Program-made: the position numbers and the translations under genes
Shown here: one piece after another, positions 11,126 through 22,978 of the stretch
Numbering within the stretch: the first letter of the stretch is position 1
How the letters are laid out: every line of letters starts with the position of its first letter
Notes under the pieces: model-generated
Told to the model about the DNA's origin: nothing
Database searches by the model: none
Seen by the model: only the letters and a program-made list of their open reading frames with translations
DNA from: Rutidosis leptorrhynchoides
Lineage: Eukaryota > Streptophyta > Magnoliopsida > Asterales > Asteraceae
Length of the DNA: 64,000 nucleotides
Direction of reading: 5' to 3'
Assembly (NCBI RefSeq): GCF_046630445.1
Contig: NC_092339.1
Span: forward strand, 54,049,501 to 54,113,500

Positions 11126-11556
11126 AACCTAACTGTGAATTATGAATGTTTCTGGAGTAGTGATGGGAATTGAAGCATGAGTTAGTATAATATAATGCGC
11201 TTGGCCAACGTGATTATATTACAGTAAGTCATGCTGAATTTCTAATGGAACATGATGATGGTACACAGATCTTACCTTCATTATGTACCATGTTACATAA
11301 CTCTTCCATTCTACTTAACCTCCGAACATATCAAGAAAATATATTCTTGATAGTTCTATCCTCGGTGATTCTGGTAATTTACCAAATCAAATCGTGCTAC
11401 TAGGATCCTTCCTGCTTAGAACATTATGATCATTCGAAACTCTATATCTATGAATTCTGGACCATTATTCACTTGTCTTGAAGTCGGGAAGAGAAAACAA
11501 AAGCATGGAACTACTAAAAATAACGGAAAATATAAAGCCCGACAACAATACAGAAA

Positions 11557-11730
11557 TTACAAACCGTGTATATCAATACGTATTGCAACGTAAAGACACG
11601 GGATAATTTAAAATATTATAACCCCAAGGTAATCATAGAAGTAAACAGATTCCTCTGGTGATAAACGAAAGAGAAGAATGACAGAAGCGATAGTCAGGAA
11701 AATACAAAGTATTAGAACTGGATTAAGCAT
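11557..11730 (-). pseudogene. Conserved 57-codon membrane ORF, L1 copy with one stop
   Basis: Read on the minus strand, this is exactly 174 bp from ATG to TAA, as in L0, L2 and L3, with no insertion or deletion. It begins MLNPVLIL, keeps PEES, and ends IDIHGL. Codon 41 is TAA where the other copies have TTA, a single nonsense change. It is antisense to L1, as the other copies are antisense to their elements. Confidence 0.6.
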
Positions 11731-12127
11731 TTTCACAATCTTTTGGAAGTATAAATTGAGGAGGAAAGTATAGGTGTGATGAAAATAATGGGACGAAAGA
11801 GGTTAATTTATAACAAAATGTCACACGTAGTAATCGAGACAGTTTACCGCATTCAATTATATAGGATACTAATTCCTTATTCACCGAAAAATCAAATCTT
11901 TTATAGATTTCGAAGCTTATCTTTAAATTTCGTGAATTTCAGAAATCCACCGTGACTACGTCAAAAGTTAAATCTTTATCTCATTTCACTATTTAGTGAT
12001 AGCTTCATTCGTACGCTTCCCATAAACAAATTGTTTTATCCATGGTACTCACTGATGATACAACCCTAATTTTCAATTCATATGAGTCATGAAAACATAC
12101 TTATTGTCAGCCATGACTATTTCACTC

Positions 12128-12163
12128 AAATTTCGGGACGAAATTTCTTTAACGGGTAGGTAC
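12128..12163 (+). other. L1 terminal hairpin and polypurine tract
   Basis: AAATTTCGGGACGAAATTT (12128-12146) is a perfect 8-bp inverted repeat with loop GGA. It is followed by TTTAACGGGTAGGTAC, ending right before the 3' LTR. This places plus-strand DNA priming here. The purine tract is unusually poor for a Ty3 element. Confidence 0.75.
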
Positions 12164-15100
12164 TGTGACGACCCGAGAATTTCTGACCAAATTTAAACTT
12201 AATCTTTATATGGTTTCGGCACGATAAGCAAAGTCTGTAATGTTGAGTCTCAAAATTTTGAACTGTTTCATGTATCCAATTACCCTTCGACTGCTCTCGA
12301 CGATTCACGAACAATTAACTGTAAATAGATATGTGTGTATGTATATATAAATAATAATTCGAAATATAATTTGAATTATTATATGTTGTTGTTATTAAAA
12401 ATGAATAAAATAAAAATAGAATATTATAATAATTATTATTTAAATATATCTCTATATAAAAAATAAAGTATATAAAAAAATAAATATTAAATAATTGTAA
12501 TACTCATTTGATGTTTTGATTGATATTAAGCAAGTCAAATTCAAACTATTGTAATTTTAAAATAAACAGTGATACGAAAATGAGTTCTATAAATTTTATG
12601 CTTATTAAAATTATATTTAGGACCTAGTTATTAAATTTCAACACTTTTTATTTTTCACTCATAAATGAGAGGGACAGTTGAGGTAATTTTTATTTAACAA
12701 GTTAATGCTTGAATTCTATACCATAATGATCAAAATAAATAAATATAGTTAATCTAAAAGTTTGAGATTTTTCTGAGACCTTTTTATCCCCCACTTATTC
12801 ACAACGGGATACGAAATAGTAGTCCGTGTCGGTAGAAGAGTTTAAAATTGAGGCGGCTTGCTATTACCTTTTCATATTCACACGTTTTTTTTTTTAAATT
12901 ATTAATTTCATTGATTTTTTTTCTATATATTACTTCCACTTGAAAGTGGTTAAACAAGACACAAGATACATTATCGTTTATTATTAACTTTATATATATG
13001 TTTCGATTGCAAAGAAATTTAATAAAACTCAATTGATCACCCTTGAACCATCCTTGCTTCTGTTTTATGTATCATACACAACCACAACAATCATTAACCA
13101 CCATTCTCGGCTAACTTTCCACGACCACACCTGACCACCTCTACTTGCAACAATCACCTTCGGTCATCTCCACCATCACAACCATAGACCAACCACCCAT
13201 AACCGTCAACGGCTTTTTGCTTGTATATATTTTTCTCTTTTTCTTTGAGCATCTTCGCCACCATAACCCGTCACCGGCCACCCTACAACACCCACGATCA
13301 CAACCACCACCATCATTGTCTAACATACTACTACTCAATTTCTATTTCGATTTTAAACGATGAAAATGATGTTATAAGCTGTGATGATGGTAAAGAAGAT
13401 AATACACGAGAAAGACGATGGATAGTGTTAAAGATGATGATGGCAACTGTCATGATGATTATGATACGTAAATGGTGACTAACGGTGAATGATGACGATG
13501 AACATAAATCCACTCCATCCCACCACCATTTTCCTCGAACCACCAGTCTACCGCCACCATCGAATCATTTTTTTTGTTGTTTGAGTTTTTGTTTCGGTTG
13601 TAAGCCGAGATAAATACAACCACTCGTCTACGTTATTCAGTTCCAAAAATTTAAACTCCACAATTACAAATAATCCATTGTAAAAGACACTCTTAGCTAG
13701 AGCGGAGATAAAGAACGAGGCTAAGAACAAAAAGTTTTACCTATTCGATTCGGTGTTATCGTGAAGGTATAACTTGAATATATTAAATTACTAGATTTTA
13801 TTAATCATACAATATTCATATTCGGGATCGAAACAAATCGAAACCAACCAATAAAGTTGTCGATTTTGAGTCCAATGTCAAAAAGTGTATGTAGTAAGTA
13901 ATATTCGCTCATCATAACCGAAATCCACAGAATATACATATATTGTAAAACCCTGATCTATGGTTGGTTTCACTAAATTATATACACCTAGAAGTTATAA
14001 AAAAATATATATATTCAATCTTGCTGTACGAGCTAAAAGAATGAAGATGACATGATAGTTTTTTTTTAGGTCCTCATACTGTGTTACCATTCACATATAT
14101 ATATATATCTTCAATGATTAAAATATATATTCTCTTTATTGTCCACCTTTTTTTAATAATATCATGATTTCTAGCATGCATAGAGTTTTTCGACTTAATT
14201 GAATGTCTCTTATACTTGATTAAAAGATTGAGGAAAATATAAATGGTTTAGATATAGAACTAATGAAACTTCGTAAAGAACTTAATTATGAAATACAAAT
14301 TACAATGAAGTATGTCTAAAGAATAATAATGGGTTAGATTCTGACACCAAACATTATAAAGTAGTCCTAATTAATAAGTAGGATTAGACAAAAATAAATA
14401 AATTAATACTCCCTCCGTCCCTATATAGTTATCCACTATTCCATTTTGGAATGTCCCAAATTAATTGTCCACTTTTATAAATGAAAAGGAAAGAAGATAT
14501 TTCATTGAGGGAGTAAAAATAAAGCAAGTTGCATGTAAGTTATATTTTGGGTCCCTGAAGCATTTACAATGTTACAATATAAATTATAAGAATGTTAAAC
14601 ATACCTGTACACCCCTTGAAATACCTTTGTCTTACGAAAATAATTATCAACTTTTGTAAAAATTATACTTAAGCACAACGATATGAAAATTTAATAATAA
14701 GTATTAATTAATTATTTAAAATAGATAATATAAATACATATAATTTATTAATATAAAAAGTATATTACTAAATAAAAAAAACTAAAAACTAAAAAAAAAA
14801 ATTAAAAAAAAAAACTTGTACGATTACTATTATATATTTTAACATATATATGTGATATAGGTTCGTGAATCTGAGACCAACCCTACACTTATTCAATGAC
14901 GTCATATGTATTTTTACTACAAAATACAGTATGGTGAGTTTCATTTGCTCCCTTTTATATATATTTTTGGGACTGAGAATACATGCGATGTTTTTATAAA
15001 TGTTTTACGAAATAGGAACAAGTACTAAAACTAATTCTACGTGGGTTTAAACCAGAAATATACCCTTAGCTTGGTAACATTAAACTACTTGTCTATGTAC

Positions 15101-15529
15101 GGTAGGCGCGAATCCTAAAGATAGATCTATTGGGCCTGACAAACCCCATCCTGACTATGAGATGCTTTAGTACTTCGAGGTTATTTTAAACACACCTGAT
15201 CTGGTGTACTTCAGAGGGTAAAACATGAATGTTAAGGCTTGTTACCGGGTGCCTACAACTTATAGAATACTTTTCATACACTTGCGAGTGTATTATGTTT
15301 ATGATAACGGAAATCTTGTGGTCTATTAATATATTGAAATGATTGTTATGATAAACCTATGAACTCACCAACCTTTTGGTTGACACTTTTAAGCATGTTT
15401 ATTCTCAGGTATGAAAGAAACCTTCCGCTGTACATTTGCTCATTTTAAAGACATTATTTGGAGTCGATCATCGCAATGGGACCAGATGTGGGTGACTTCG
15501 TCCAGATGGATTAGGACGAGGTCATCACA
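12164..15529 (+). mobile_element. L1 3' LTR
   Basis: This copy of 5531-8903 has sparse differences, such as loss of about 11 bp near 13770 (the TTTATCCTAAC stretch seen near 7140) and a longer TA run near 14096. It ends GTCATCACA followed by TSD AGTCG. It contains the second MITE copy at 14409-14513. Confidence 0.9.
14409..14513. mobile_element. Stowaway-like MITE remnant in the L1 3' LTR
   Basis: This is the same 105-bp unit as at 7783-7887, starting CTCCCTCCGTCCC, flanked by TA and ending GAGGGAG. It was copied together with the LTR. Confidence 0.6.
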
Positions 15530-16440
15530 AGTCGTAACGAGCCATAGGACTAATTGAACACTTTGACCTATCGTGTTTACCGTTATTGATACGACCTATT
15601 TGTTTAGGTCAAGACTAGCATTGTTCTTTGCACATGTTTACTTGTTGAAGTACTCTATTACTCGTACACTCAAGGTGAGATCATAGTCCCACTTTTACTC
15701 TTTTTGAACTTACATTTGGGATGAGAAAACATAAACGTTTCTTTTTACTAAGTGAACACAAGTACAGGAAAACAAACATTCTACATACGAGTTTAGAATA
15801 AAATCCTCAATTCGATTATCATTAGTTACACTTGCCGGGTGTAAGCGAGAACTTATGTTGTATGGATCCATATGGGTTTGACAAACCCTCATTCAGATGG
15901 TTCGCTACCGTTTACGAATGGAATATATTTTCGAGAAACAGTGTATGTTCTAACACTATTGTAATGGGGTTCTATGGAAGGAATGTTAAGCATTTATAAT
16001 TGGGTGCTCGTGAATATTAACTTTTGGAATGTATTACTATTATATCAATGTTACAAATCTTGTGGTTCACTTGTACTTACTTACTTAAACCTATGATTTC
16101 ACCAACGTTTTCGTTGACAGATTTCTATGTTTTTCTCAGGTCCTTGAACGTTTTGTGATACATGCTTCCGCTCATTACTTTTGATACTTGCTTGGATGTC
16201 GAGTATTCATGCATACGTGGAGCGTCTTTTGGCTACTTTTAAATTTTGTCGCATATGTTTCAATTGTACTTTAAACTTTGTAATGTAACTAGTTGTCGAA
16301 CTACTTTATAAACCTTGAACATCTTTACTTTTGAAATGAATGCGACATAATTTTGGTCAAACGTTGTTTTAAAGACTTATGACCGCGTAACGGGACCTAA
16401 GTAGGCGGCGCCGTCAATGACGATTTTGTCGGGTCGCTAT
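15530..16440 (+). mobile_element. CH0 3' LTR, second part
   Basis: After the right TSD of L1 (15530-15534) the CH0 LTR resumes. It carries the LTR core ACCAACGTTTTCGTTGACAG (16101-16120), then TTTTTCTCAGG and CTTCCGCTC, as in the L elements. The end is near GGGTCGCTAT (16431-16440); a clean CA terminus is not visible. Telomere-like sequence follows directly. Without the insert the LTR is about 2.3 kb. Confidence 0.75.
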
Positions 16441-16568
16441 ATAACCTTATACCCTAAACCATATACCCCAACCCTAAACCCCAAACCATAAACCCTAAAC
16501 ACTAAACCTAAAACCCTATACCATAAATCCTAAACCATTAACCATATACCCTAAACCATATACCCTAA
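16441..16568 (+). repeat. Degenerate telomere-like tract, piece 1
   Basis: Variants of ACCCTAAACC alternate with ACCATATACC. The motif is related to the plant telomere repeat CCCTAAA but irregular, so this is an interstitial tract and not a chromosome end. It is cut at 16568 by L2; CCTAA at 16564-16568 is the left TSD. Confidence 0.8.
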
Positions 16569-17282
16569 TGAAATGCCCTTCATATACAATATAAACAATT
16601 CACAATAGTTGATTACATCGCGAGGTAAATGACCTCTATATGATACATTTTACAAACATTGCATTCGTTTTTAAAAGAAAAACTTTCTTTACATCGAAAG
16701 TTGACGGCAAGCATACAATTTCATAATACCTCCAACTATAATTGACTTAATAATAATCTTGATGAACTCGACGACTCGAATGCAACGTCTTTTGAAATAT
16801 GTCATGAATGACTCCAAGTAATATCTCTAATATGAGTAAATGCACAGCGGAAGATTTCTTTCGTACCGGAGAATAAACATGCTTTAAAGTGTCAACCAAA
16901 AGGTGGGTGAGTTCATTAGTTTATCATAAACATTCATTTCCATCATTTTAATAGACCACAAGAATTTCATTTTCAGTTCTCATAAATATACGTCCCATGT
17001 ATAGAGACAAAAAAATCATTCATATGGTGAACGCCTGGTAACCGACATTAACAAGATGCATATAAGAATATCCCCTATCATTCCAGGAAATCCTTCGAAC
17101 ATGATAAAAAATGAATTTGAAGTACTAAAGCATCCGGTACTTTGGATGGGGTTCGTTAGGCCCAATAGATCTATCTTTAGGATTCGCGTCAATTAGTAGA
17201 TCGATTTAGTAATTCTTAGGTTACCAAGCAAAAGGGGCATATTCGGCTTCGATCATTCACCCATATAATGTAGTTTCAATTA

Positions 17283-19352
17283 TGTAAGACCCTAATCTTC
17301 ATTATACAGCAGGGTATATATGGTGCATAGCATGTGGGTGAAGTTGTGTAATCGAACAGAAGTCAGAAGCTGAGCTGGGCTAGGTGCGCTCAGCGCACAC
17401 CTAATGGTGCGCACCGCGCACTCTCTACTGTAGCCGGATTCAGCTCTTTTATTTAGATATTTTGATGGACTTTTTGGTAATTTCACTTGTGGACGAGTTG
17501 GAGGTCAGTAGGTCAGATCTTGGGGTATCATTCACTCCATTTCCAACAACCTCATCCTATCCACTCAAATTTTAGAGAGAGAAAGTGACATTCTTGTGTA
17601 AGAAAGCTCAAGCAAAGGAAGAAGGAGCTAGTTTTGAGTCTTAGCTCGAGTTATAAAGTTGTTCATCTCTTCTCTAGCTACGTTTTGGTTGTAGTGGTAT
17701 GTTCTAACTTTAATTTCCTTACTTTGATCTTGTGTAAGGGTTAGGGTTTGGGTAAATGAAGAACATAAAACCCATATTTGGTGATTTTGGGTGTTCTTGG
17801 GTAAGATGGAGTCATAAAGACTCAAGGGTAACTAACCTAGGGTTTCAAAATGTTAATTGATGTTTATGAGTTCTAATAGGTTAGTTAATCACTAGCACAC
17901 CTAGTTAATTAGTAAATGGGTGTTAGATGGGTTAGTAGATAACCCGAAATGGGTGTGTTGACTTTAAATTAGTCAAAGGGCTAATGATTGATCTAATTGG
18001 GAAATATGGGTATGAAACACCCTAATTGTGTAATGGTTAGTGTTGTTGGACCTTAATCACTAGCTTTTAAGTGATTAATGATGGTCTTGAACCTTAAAGG
18101 GCGGTTTTGGTGAAAATGGGGCATTTAATGCATTTAAGTCATTAAATGCACATAAGTGAAATTGTTGGCATTTAGTTCAACTAGTTTTTGTGAGTTGATT
18201 GAAGTACTTATTATATTAGGTACTTTGCTTTGAAGCTTGCGAAAGTATAAAACCGTCACCAAATTGTTAAAGGTGAGTGGAATGATTATATGCATATGTA
18301 TGTAATGCATTTATTTGTATGCTATGGTATGAACCAAAGAGCCGGTAGTGCCATAGTATGTGGGAGCGTGCTATGATGTGACCAAATAGCCGGTAGCGTC
18401 ATAGTACGTGTGTTATAGTGTGAACCAAAGAGCCGGTAGCGCTATAGCACGATTTGTTAGGGTGTGAACCAAAGAGCCGGTAGCACCTTAGCATTGTTAG
18501 AGTGTGAACCAAAGAGCCAGTATCACTCTAGCGTGAGTATGACTCGAGTTGTGATGTGAACCAAAGAGCCGGTAGCATCATGACAAATGCGTATGGTGTG
18601 AACCAAAGAGCCGGTAGCACCATGACGCGAGAATGGTTAATCATGGTTGTGTATTGTTTTGTAGCATATTATATTATGTCGATTATATGTTATTGATTAC
18701 GCTAGTAGCAGTTTGTTGGAGATTATTAGCTTTGTACTTGAGATGGTATGCTAATTGTATTGCTAGCGTGTATGCGGTATATGGGTAAGTGATTGCAAGT
18801 AGGTATGTTATATATATATATATGGGTATAATTATTGCATTCACTAAGCTTTGCTTACCATCTCGTTGTTTATCTTTTTATAGGCTCCGGCGTTGACAAG
18901 GATAAGGGCCTTCGATTGGATTAGAGATCCCGCTTGTTGTTTAGGGGACGCTTTTGAGATGTGATGGCTTTTGGAGTTTGACCGAGATATGGGTAGTTTA
19001 ACCCCAAACACCATGCTGTTAGTGTCGTTTGGAATTTAAACTAGTGCGGTCGAAACTCGAACTTTTGTATGAAACTCGTAAAACGGCCGATGTGGGCCCC
19101 GTTTTGTAAATCTCATTTTATTATTGAATCGTGTGAGTTTTAACCATTATAACATATAACATATTGTGAAAAGCGTTTCGTCTAAATATGTCGGGAAGTG
19201 GGAGATCTTTAATTGATAATTGACGAAATCGGACAAAACTGAATGTGGGCCTGTGCACGCCGTGCACCCTGAGGTGTGCGCGTGAAGCACTTCACTGTAT
19301 ATAAAAAAAATTATTACACATGTTCGATTGTATATTGGGTTGGGTTGTTACA
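17283..19352 (+). mobile_element. CH1 5' LTR
   Basis: A 2.07-kb LTR. It contains odd palindromes GTGCGCT-C-AGCGCAC (17384-17398) near its start and GTGCACG-C-CGTGCAC (19253-19267) near its end, plus the seven-unit hairpin array at 18317-18628. No ORF is convincing. Confidence 0.93.
18317..18628 (+). repeat. Array of seven hairpins with constant loop and unit-specific stems (CH1 5' LTR)
   Basis: The loop TGAACCAAAGAGCCGGTAG recurs seven times. Each copy is flanked by a different arm pair that is complementary: CTATGG/CCATAG, GTGCTATGATG/CGTCATAGTAC, GTGTTATAGTG/CGCTATAGCAC, GTTAGGGTG/CACCTTAGC, GTTAGAGTG/CACTCTAGC, GTTGTGATG/CATCATGAC, and ATGGTG/CACCAT with GCGT/ACGC beyond a bulge. Some pairs are G-T. 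Stems run about 9-11 bp. Function unknown. Confidence 0.85.
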
Positions 19353-19354
19353 AG

Positions 19355-19366
19355 TGGTATTAGAGC
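19355..19366 (+). other. CH1 primer-binding site
   Basis: TGGTATTAGAGC lies two bases after the LTR. It is the tRNA-Met type site with one C-to-T change from TGGTATCAGAGC. Confidence 0.85.
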
Positions 19367-19735
19367 ATGGTCTAAGGGATTTAGGTGACTTGAGATAGGT
19401 GCCTAGACTTAGATTTAATTGTATATGCGCTTTATGCGGGACTTGTAGGAGACGGGTCGGATAGGGAGTTGATTAGTGCTTAGGTTTATGTGAACTAACG
19501 TTGCGCTAATTGTTTTGTGTTGTGTTAGCAATCCTCAAGCAAGATAGACGTTGTACTAGCAAGTTAATGCGGCGTGCTCGCGTAACAATGATTAGCTACT
19601 ATTGTTACGGGTTCAAATCGTGTCAAACAAGCGATGTACGATGATTGTTGAGCAAGATGGAGTAGTGTGGTGTATATGTACATTCATATGTGTTAGGTTT
19701 TCTCGTTCATTGCTTAACCATTTCCGTTTTATAGT

Positions 19736-22700
19736 ATGAAGACGAGAAACGGACCCGGGATCAATGAAGGGGGTTCGAGCGAGGATGTTGAGTTTACGGT
19801 CAAGGTTGAGGCCATTATGCAAAGGCGTCATGAGGCCTTCTTAGAGGATGTTAAGAAGATGTTCTTGGATTCGATTGACGAACAAGTAGTCAATCTAGTC
19901 AAGGAACAAGTTAAGATTGTTCTTAAAGAGGATAACGCGGGAAGACGAGACTTCCACTATAAAAACTTCAAAGATGCTCAACCTCCCACCTTTGAAGGTG
20001 AACGAGACCCACTCAAGAGTGCTCGATGGATCTCCGATATGGAGGGGGATTTCCGTACTAGTGAGTGCCCTCTCGATAAAAAGACGAGATTTGGTAGTAG
20101 CATGATGAGGGGTGATGCCAAGTTGTGGTGGGACACAAAAATCCGACTTTATGGCGAAGAACAAAGTATGAGTTTGACGTGGGACGAGTTTAAAGAAGAA
20201 TTTTTCAAGGAGTACCGAACTTCGGCCGATCTTTCAAAGCTTAAGGACGAGTTACGTACTTTAAGGCAAGGGTCAATGGATTTGAACACTCTCAAGTCCA
20301 CTTTCTTATCAAAGACCCAATTTTTCCCGGAGTATGACGGGAACGATCACATGTTGAAAGAAGATTTCTACCGAACCTTGAATGATAACTATCAAGAAAG
20401 GATTAGTAGGAATTCGGCGAAGACTTTTGATGAGCTATTTGATATCGCTAAGGGTTTTGAGTCGCTTGCTCCAAGAAAGAGTGACTTCACCTTTGGCAAA
20501 CGAAAATTTGAAGCTACTAGCCACTCGAACAAGAAGAACAAGAGTGTGACCGAGAGCGTCAGTAGTGCGAAAAAGGGGGCTTCTAAGAGTTTTGGGCCCA
20601 CGTGCTACAATTGTGGTCGACAAGGGCACTTGGCTCATGATTGTACGAACTCATCCTCCAACAAAATCGTTTGTTTTAATTGTAACAAAGAGGGGCACAA
20701 GAGGCCGGAGTGTCCCGAATTGTGCAACGATAATGTTAAGCGGCTAGAGAAGGCGGCGGGTACGGCTAGGGGTCGAAATTATTTGATGACCAATGAGGAG
20801 GCCAAGCAATCTAGCGAAGTTGTCTCAGGTACTTTCATGGTTAATTCCAATCCGGCAAGGATACTCTTTGATAGTGGTGCAAACTTGTCGTTTGTGTCAC
20901 CAAAATTTGTGCCCAAACTTAATAAACCGTTAGCTAAGTTAAGTCATCCGGTAGAAGTTGAAATAGTGGATGGCAAGACGGTGCTAGTGGTTGAGGTGTG
21001 TAAAAATTGTAATGCTGTGTTTGGTGTCGAAAACTTTAAAATTGATCTCATCCCGATGACCTTGGGTGATTTTGATATCATTGTTGGTATGGATTGGCTC
21101 GATCATAATAGAGCCGATATTGCATGCCATGAAAAATCTATTCGAGTGAAGACCCCTAGTGGGGGAGAGTTAATTATTCATGGCGATAAACGAAGAAGAC
21201 TTGTGCCGATATGCACTTTTGCACGGGCACGTCGTTTTCTTGTTGGTAGTGGCATGGCTTTTCTTACCCATGTTGTTGATACTCAAGATGAGCCACCATC
21301 CATTCGCGAAATTCCGGTGGTGAGTGAATTTGAAGACGTTTTTTCGGATGAGTTACCGGGTGTTCCGGCGGAAAGACAAGTTGAATTTCGCATTGAGTTG
21401 GTTCCGGGGGCTACCCCCATTGCTAAAACTCCTTATCGTTTAGCGCCGACAGAAATGCAAGAGTTGTTAAATCAAACCCAAGAGCTACTTGAAAAGGGTT
21501 TTATCCGACCGAGTGCTTCGCCATGGGGCGCTCCAGTTTTATTCGTGAAGAAGAAGGATGGTAGTATGCGGATGTGCATCAATTATCGGGAGTTGAACAA
21601 AGTGACGATCAAGAATCGTTATCCATTGCCTAGGATTGACGATTTGTTCGACCAACTCCAAGGTGCAACGTATTTCTCTAAAATCGACCTACGGTCCGGC
21701 TATCACCAAATGCGGGTCCGTGAGGAAGACATCGAGAAAACGGCTTTTCGAACGCGTTATGGGCATTTTGAATTCGTAGTTATGCCTTTTGGTCTTACGA
21801 ATGCACCGACGGCATTCATGGATCTTATAAACCGAGTGTGCCAACCTATGTTGGACAAGTCGGTAATTGTGTTCATCGACGACATACTTGTCTATTCGAA
21901 GAGTATGAAGGAACATGAACATCATTTGCGGGGTGTGTTAAAGACGTTGAGGAAGGAGAAGTTGTATGCTAAATTATCCAAATGTGAATTTTGGCTAAGG
22001 GAAGTTCAATTCCTTGGCCACATTGTGAACGAAAATGGTATTCAAGTAGATTCGGGGAAGATAGAGACGGTAAAGAGTTGGGGACGACCGACTACGTCTA
22101 CAGAAATCCGAAGTTTTCTCGGATTGGCCGGTTATTATCGTCGGTTTATCCAAGACTTTTCCAAGATTACTTCTCCATTGACGAAGTTAACGAGAAAGAA
22201 TGCGAGATTTAATTGGGAGAACGAGCAGGAAATTGCTTTTCAATTGTTAAAAGAGAAGTTGTGTCAAGCTCTGGTGCTAGTTTTGCTGGAAGGGGTGGAA
22301 GACATGACGGTCTATTGTGATGCTTCTTTAAATGGGCTCGATTGTGTTCTAATGCAAAGGGGTAAAGTCATCTCTTATGCCTCTCGACAATTAAAGGAAC
22401 ACAAAATGAGATATCCGACTCATGATCTTGAGTTGGCGGCGGTTGTTCATGCGTTGAAAATTTGGCGCCATTACTTGTATGGTGTCAAGTGTACGATTTA
22501 TTCGGATCACAAGAGTTTGAAACATCTTTTTGATCAAAGAGATTTGAATTATCGTCAACGTAGATGGATGGATGTGGTGAAAGACTACGATTGTGAAATA
22601 CTTTATCATCCGGGTAAGGCGAATGTCGTCGCGGATGCATTAAGTCGAAAGAGTCAACATCTGGCGATACGAGTAGGATCGTTACGTATGATTATTACTA

Positions 22701-22978
22701 ATGATTTTCTTGAAAAACTTGGTGTGATTCAAATTGAAGCTTACGTTCACAACAAGCGTGCGGAACGAATTGTGGGGCAATCGGAGTTCATTACTATGGG
22801 CTCGCATGGTTTGTTGTCTTTTCAAGGAAGAGTGTGGGTGCCTAAGATGGGTGATTATCGACAAGTGCTACTTGATGAAGCACATAAGTCAAAGTATTCC
22901 ATTCATCCGGGCACGACGAAAATGTATCTTGACTTAAGGAAAGATTATTGGTGGCCGGGCATGAAGCGTGATGTGTAA
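19736..22978 (+). CDS. gag-pol: CH1 gag-pol, main part (gag, protease, RT, RNase H, start of integrase)
   Basis: A 1080-codon frame encodes the element polyprotein. Capsid-type gag occupies roughly residues 60-250. Two CCHC zinc knuckles follow, [14 protein letters not shown] (from 290) and [14 protein letters not shown] (from 313). The protease site is LFDSGA (Asp 379). RT shows [16 protein letters not shown] and the catalytic FIDDILVYS (Asp 715-716). RNase H starts at VYCDASLNG (about 860). The integrase zinc finger begins at HPGTTKMY (about 1055). The frame ends at TAA 22976-22978, where one base appears to be missing; the polyprotein continues at once in the next frame. Gag packages RNA, and pol copies and integrates it. 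Confidence 0.95.
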   Translation: MKTRNGPGINEGGSSEDVEFTVKVEAIMQRRHEAFLEDVKKMFLDSIDEQVVNLVKEQVKIVLKEDNAGRRDFHYKNFKDAQPPTFEGERDPLKSARWISDMEGDFRTSECPLDKKTRFGSSMMRGDAKLWWDTKIRLYGEEQSMSLTWDEFKEEFFKEYRTSADLSKLKDELRTLRQGSMDLNTLKSTFLSKTQFFPEYDGNDHMLKEDFYRTLNDNYQERISRNSAKTFDELFDIAKGFESLAPRKSDFTFGKRKFEATSHSNKKNKSVTESVSSAKKGASKSFGPTCYNCGRQGHLAHDCTNSSSNKIVCFNCNKEGHKRPECPELCNDNVKRLEKAAGTARGRNYLMTNEEAKQSSEVVSGTFMVNSNPARILFDSGANLSFVSPKFVPKLNKPLAKLSHPVEVEIVDGKTVLVVEVCKNCNAVFGVENFKIDLIPMTLGDFDIIVGMDWLDHNRADIACHEKSIRVKTPSGGELIIHGDKRRRLVPICTFARARRFLVGSGMAFLTHVVDTQDEPPSIREIPVVSEFEDVFSDELPGVPAERQVEFRIELVPGATPIAKTPYRLAPTEMQELLNQTQELLEKGFIRPSASPWGAPVLFVKKKDGSMRMCINYRELNKVTIKNRYPLPRIDDLFDQLQGATYFSKIDLRSGYHQMRVREEDIEKTAFRTRYGHFEFVVMPFGLTNAPTAFMDLINRVCQPMLDKSVIVFIDDILVYSKSMKEHEHHLRGVLKTLRKEKLYAKLSKCEFWLREVQFLGHIVNENGIQVDSGKIETVKSWGRPTTSTEIRSFLGLAGYYRRFIQDFSKITSPLTKLTRKNARFNWENEQEIAFQLLKEKLCQALVLVLLEGVEDMTVYCDASLNGLDCVLMQRGKVISYASRQLKEHKMRYPTHDLELAAVVHALKIWRHYLYGVKCTIYSDHKSLKHLFDQRDLNYRQRRWMDVVKDYDCEILYHPGKANVVADALSRKSQHLAIRVGSLRMIITNDFLEKLGVIQIEAYVHNKRAERIVGQSEFITMGSHGLLSFQGRVWVPKMGDYRQVLLDEAHKSKYSIHPGTTKMYLDLRKDYWWPGMKRDV

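Larger units (their letters stand above)
5531..15529 (+). mobile_element. L1: complete non-autonomous LTR retrotransposon inside the CH0 LTR
   Basis: Two LTRs (5531-8903 and 12164-15529) start TGTGACGACC and end GTCATCACA. They flank a 3.26-kb interior with a tRNA-Met primer site and a polypurine tract. The TSD AGTCG is at 5526-5530 and 15530-15534. The LTRs are alike base for base over long stretches, so the insertion is fairly young. No protease, RT or integrase is present, so replication would need enzymes from another element. The interior keeps only a broken gag-like start and two remnants of family-specific ORFs. Confidence 0.93.

Noticed and set aside
16441..16568. A true telomere
   Set aside because: The repeats are irregular, the tract is about 0.3 kb in total, and retrotransposon sequence lies on both sides.
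18317..18628. CRISPR-like array (constant repeat, variable spacers)
   Set aside because: The host is a plant, the variable parts are mutually complementary arms and not independent spacers, and the array lies within an LTR.
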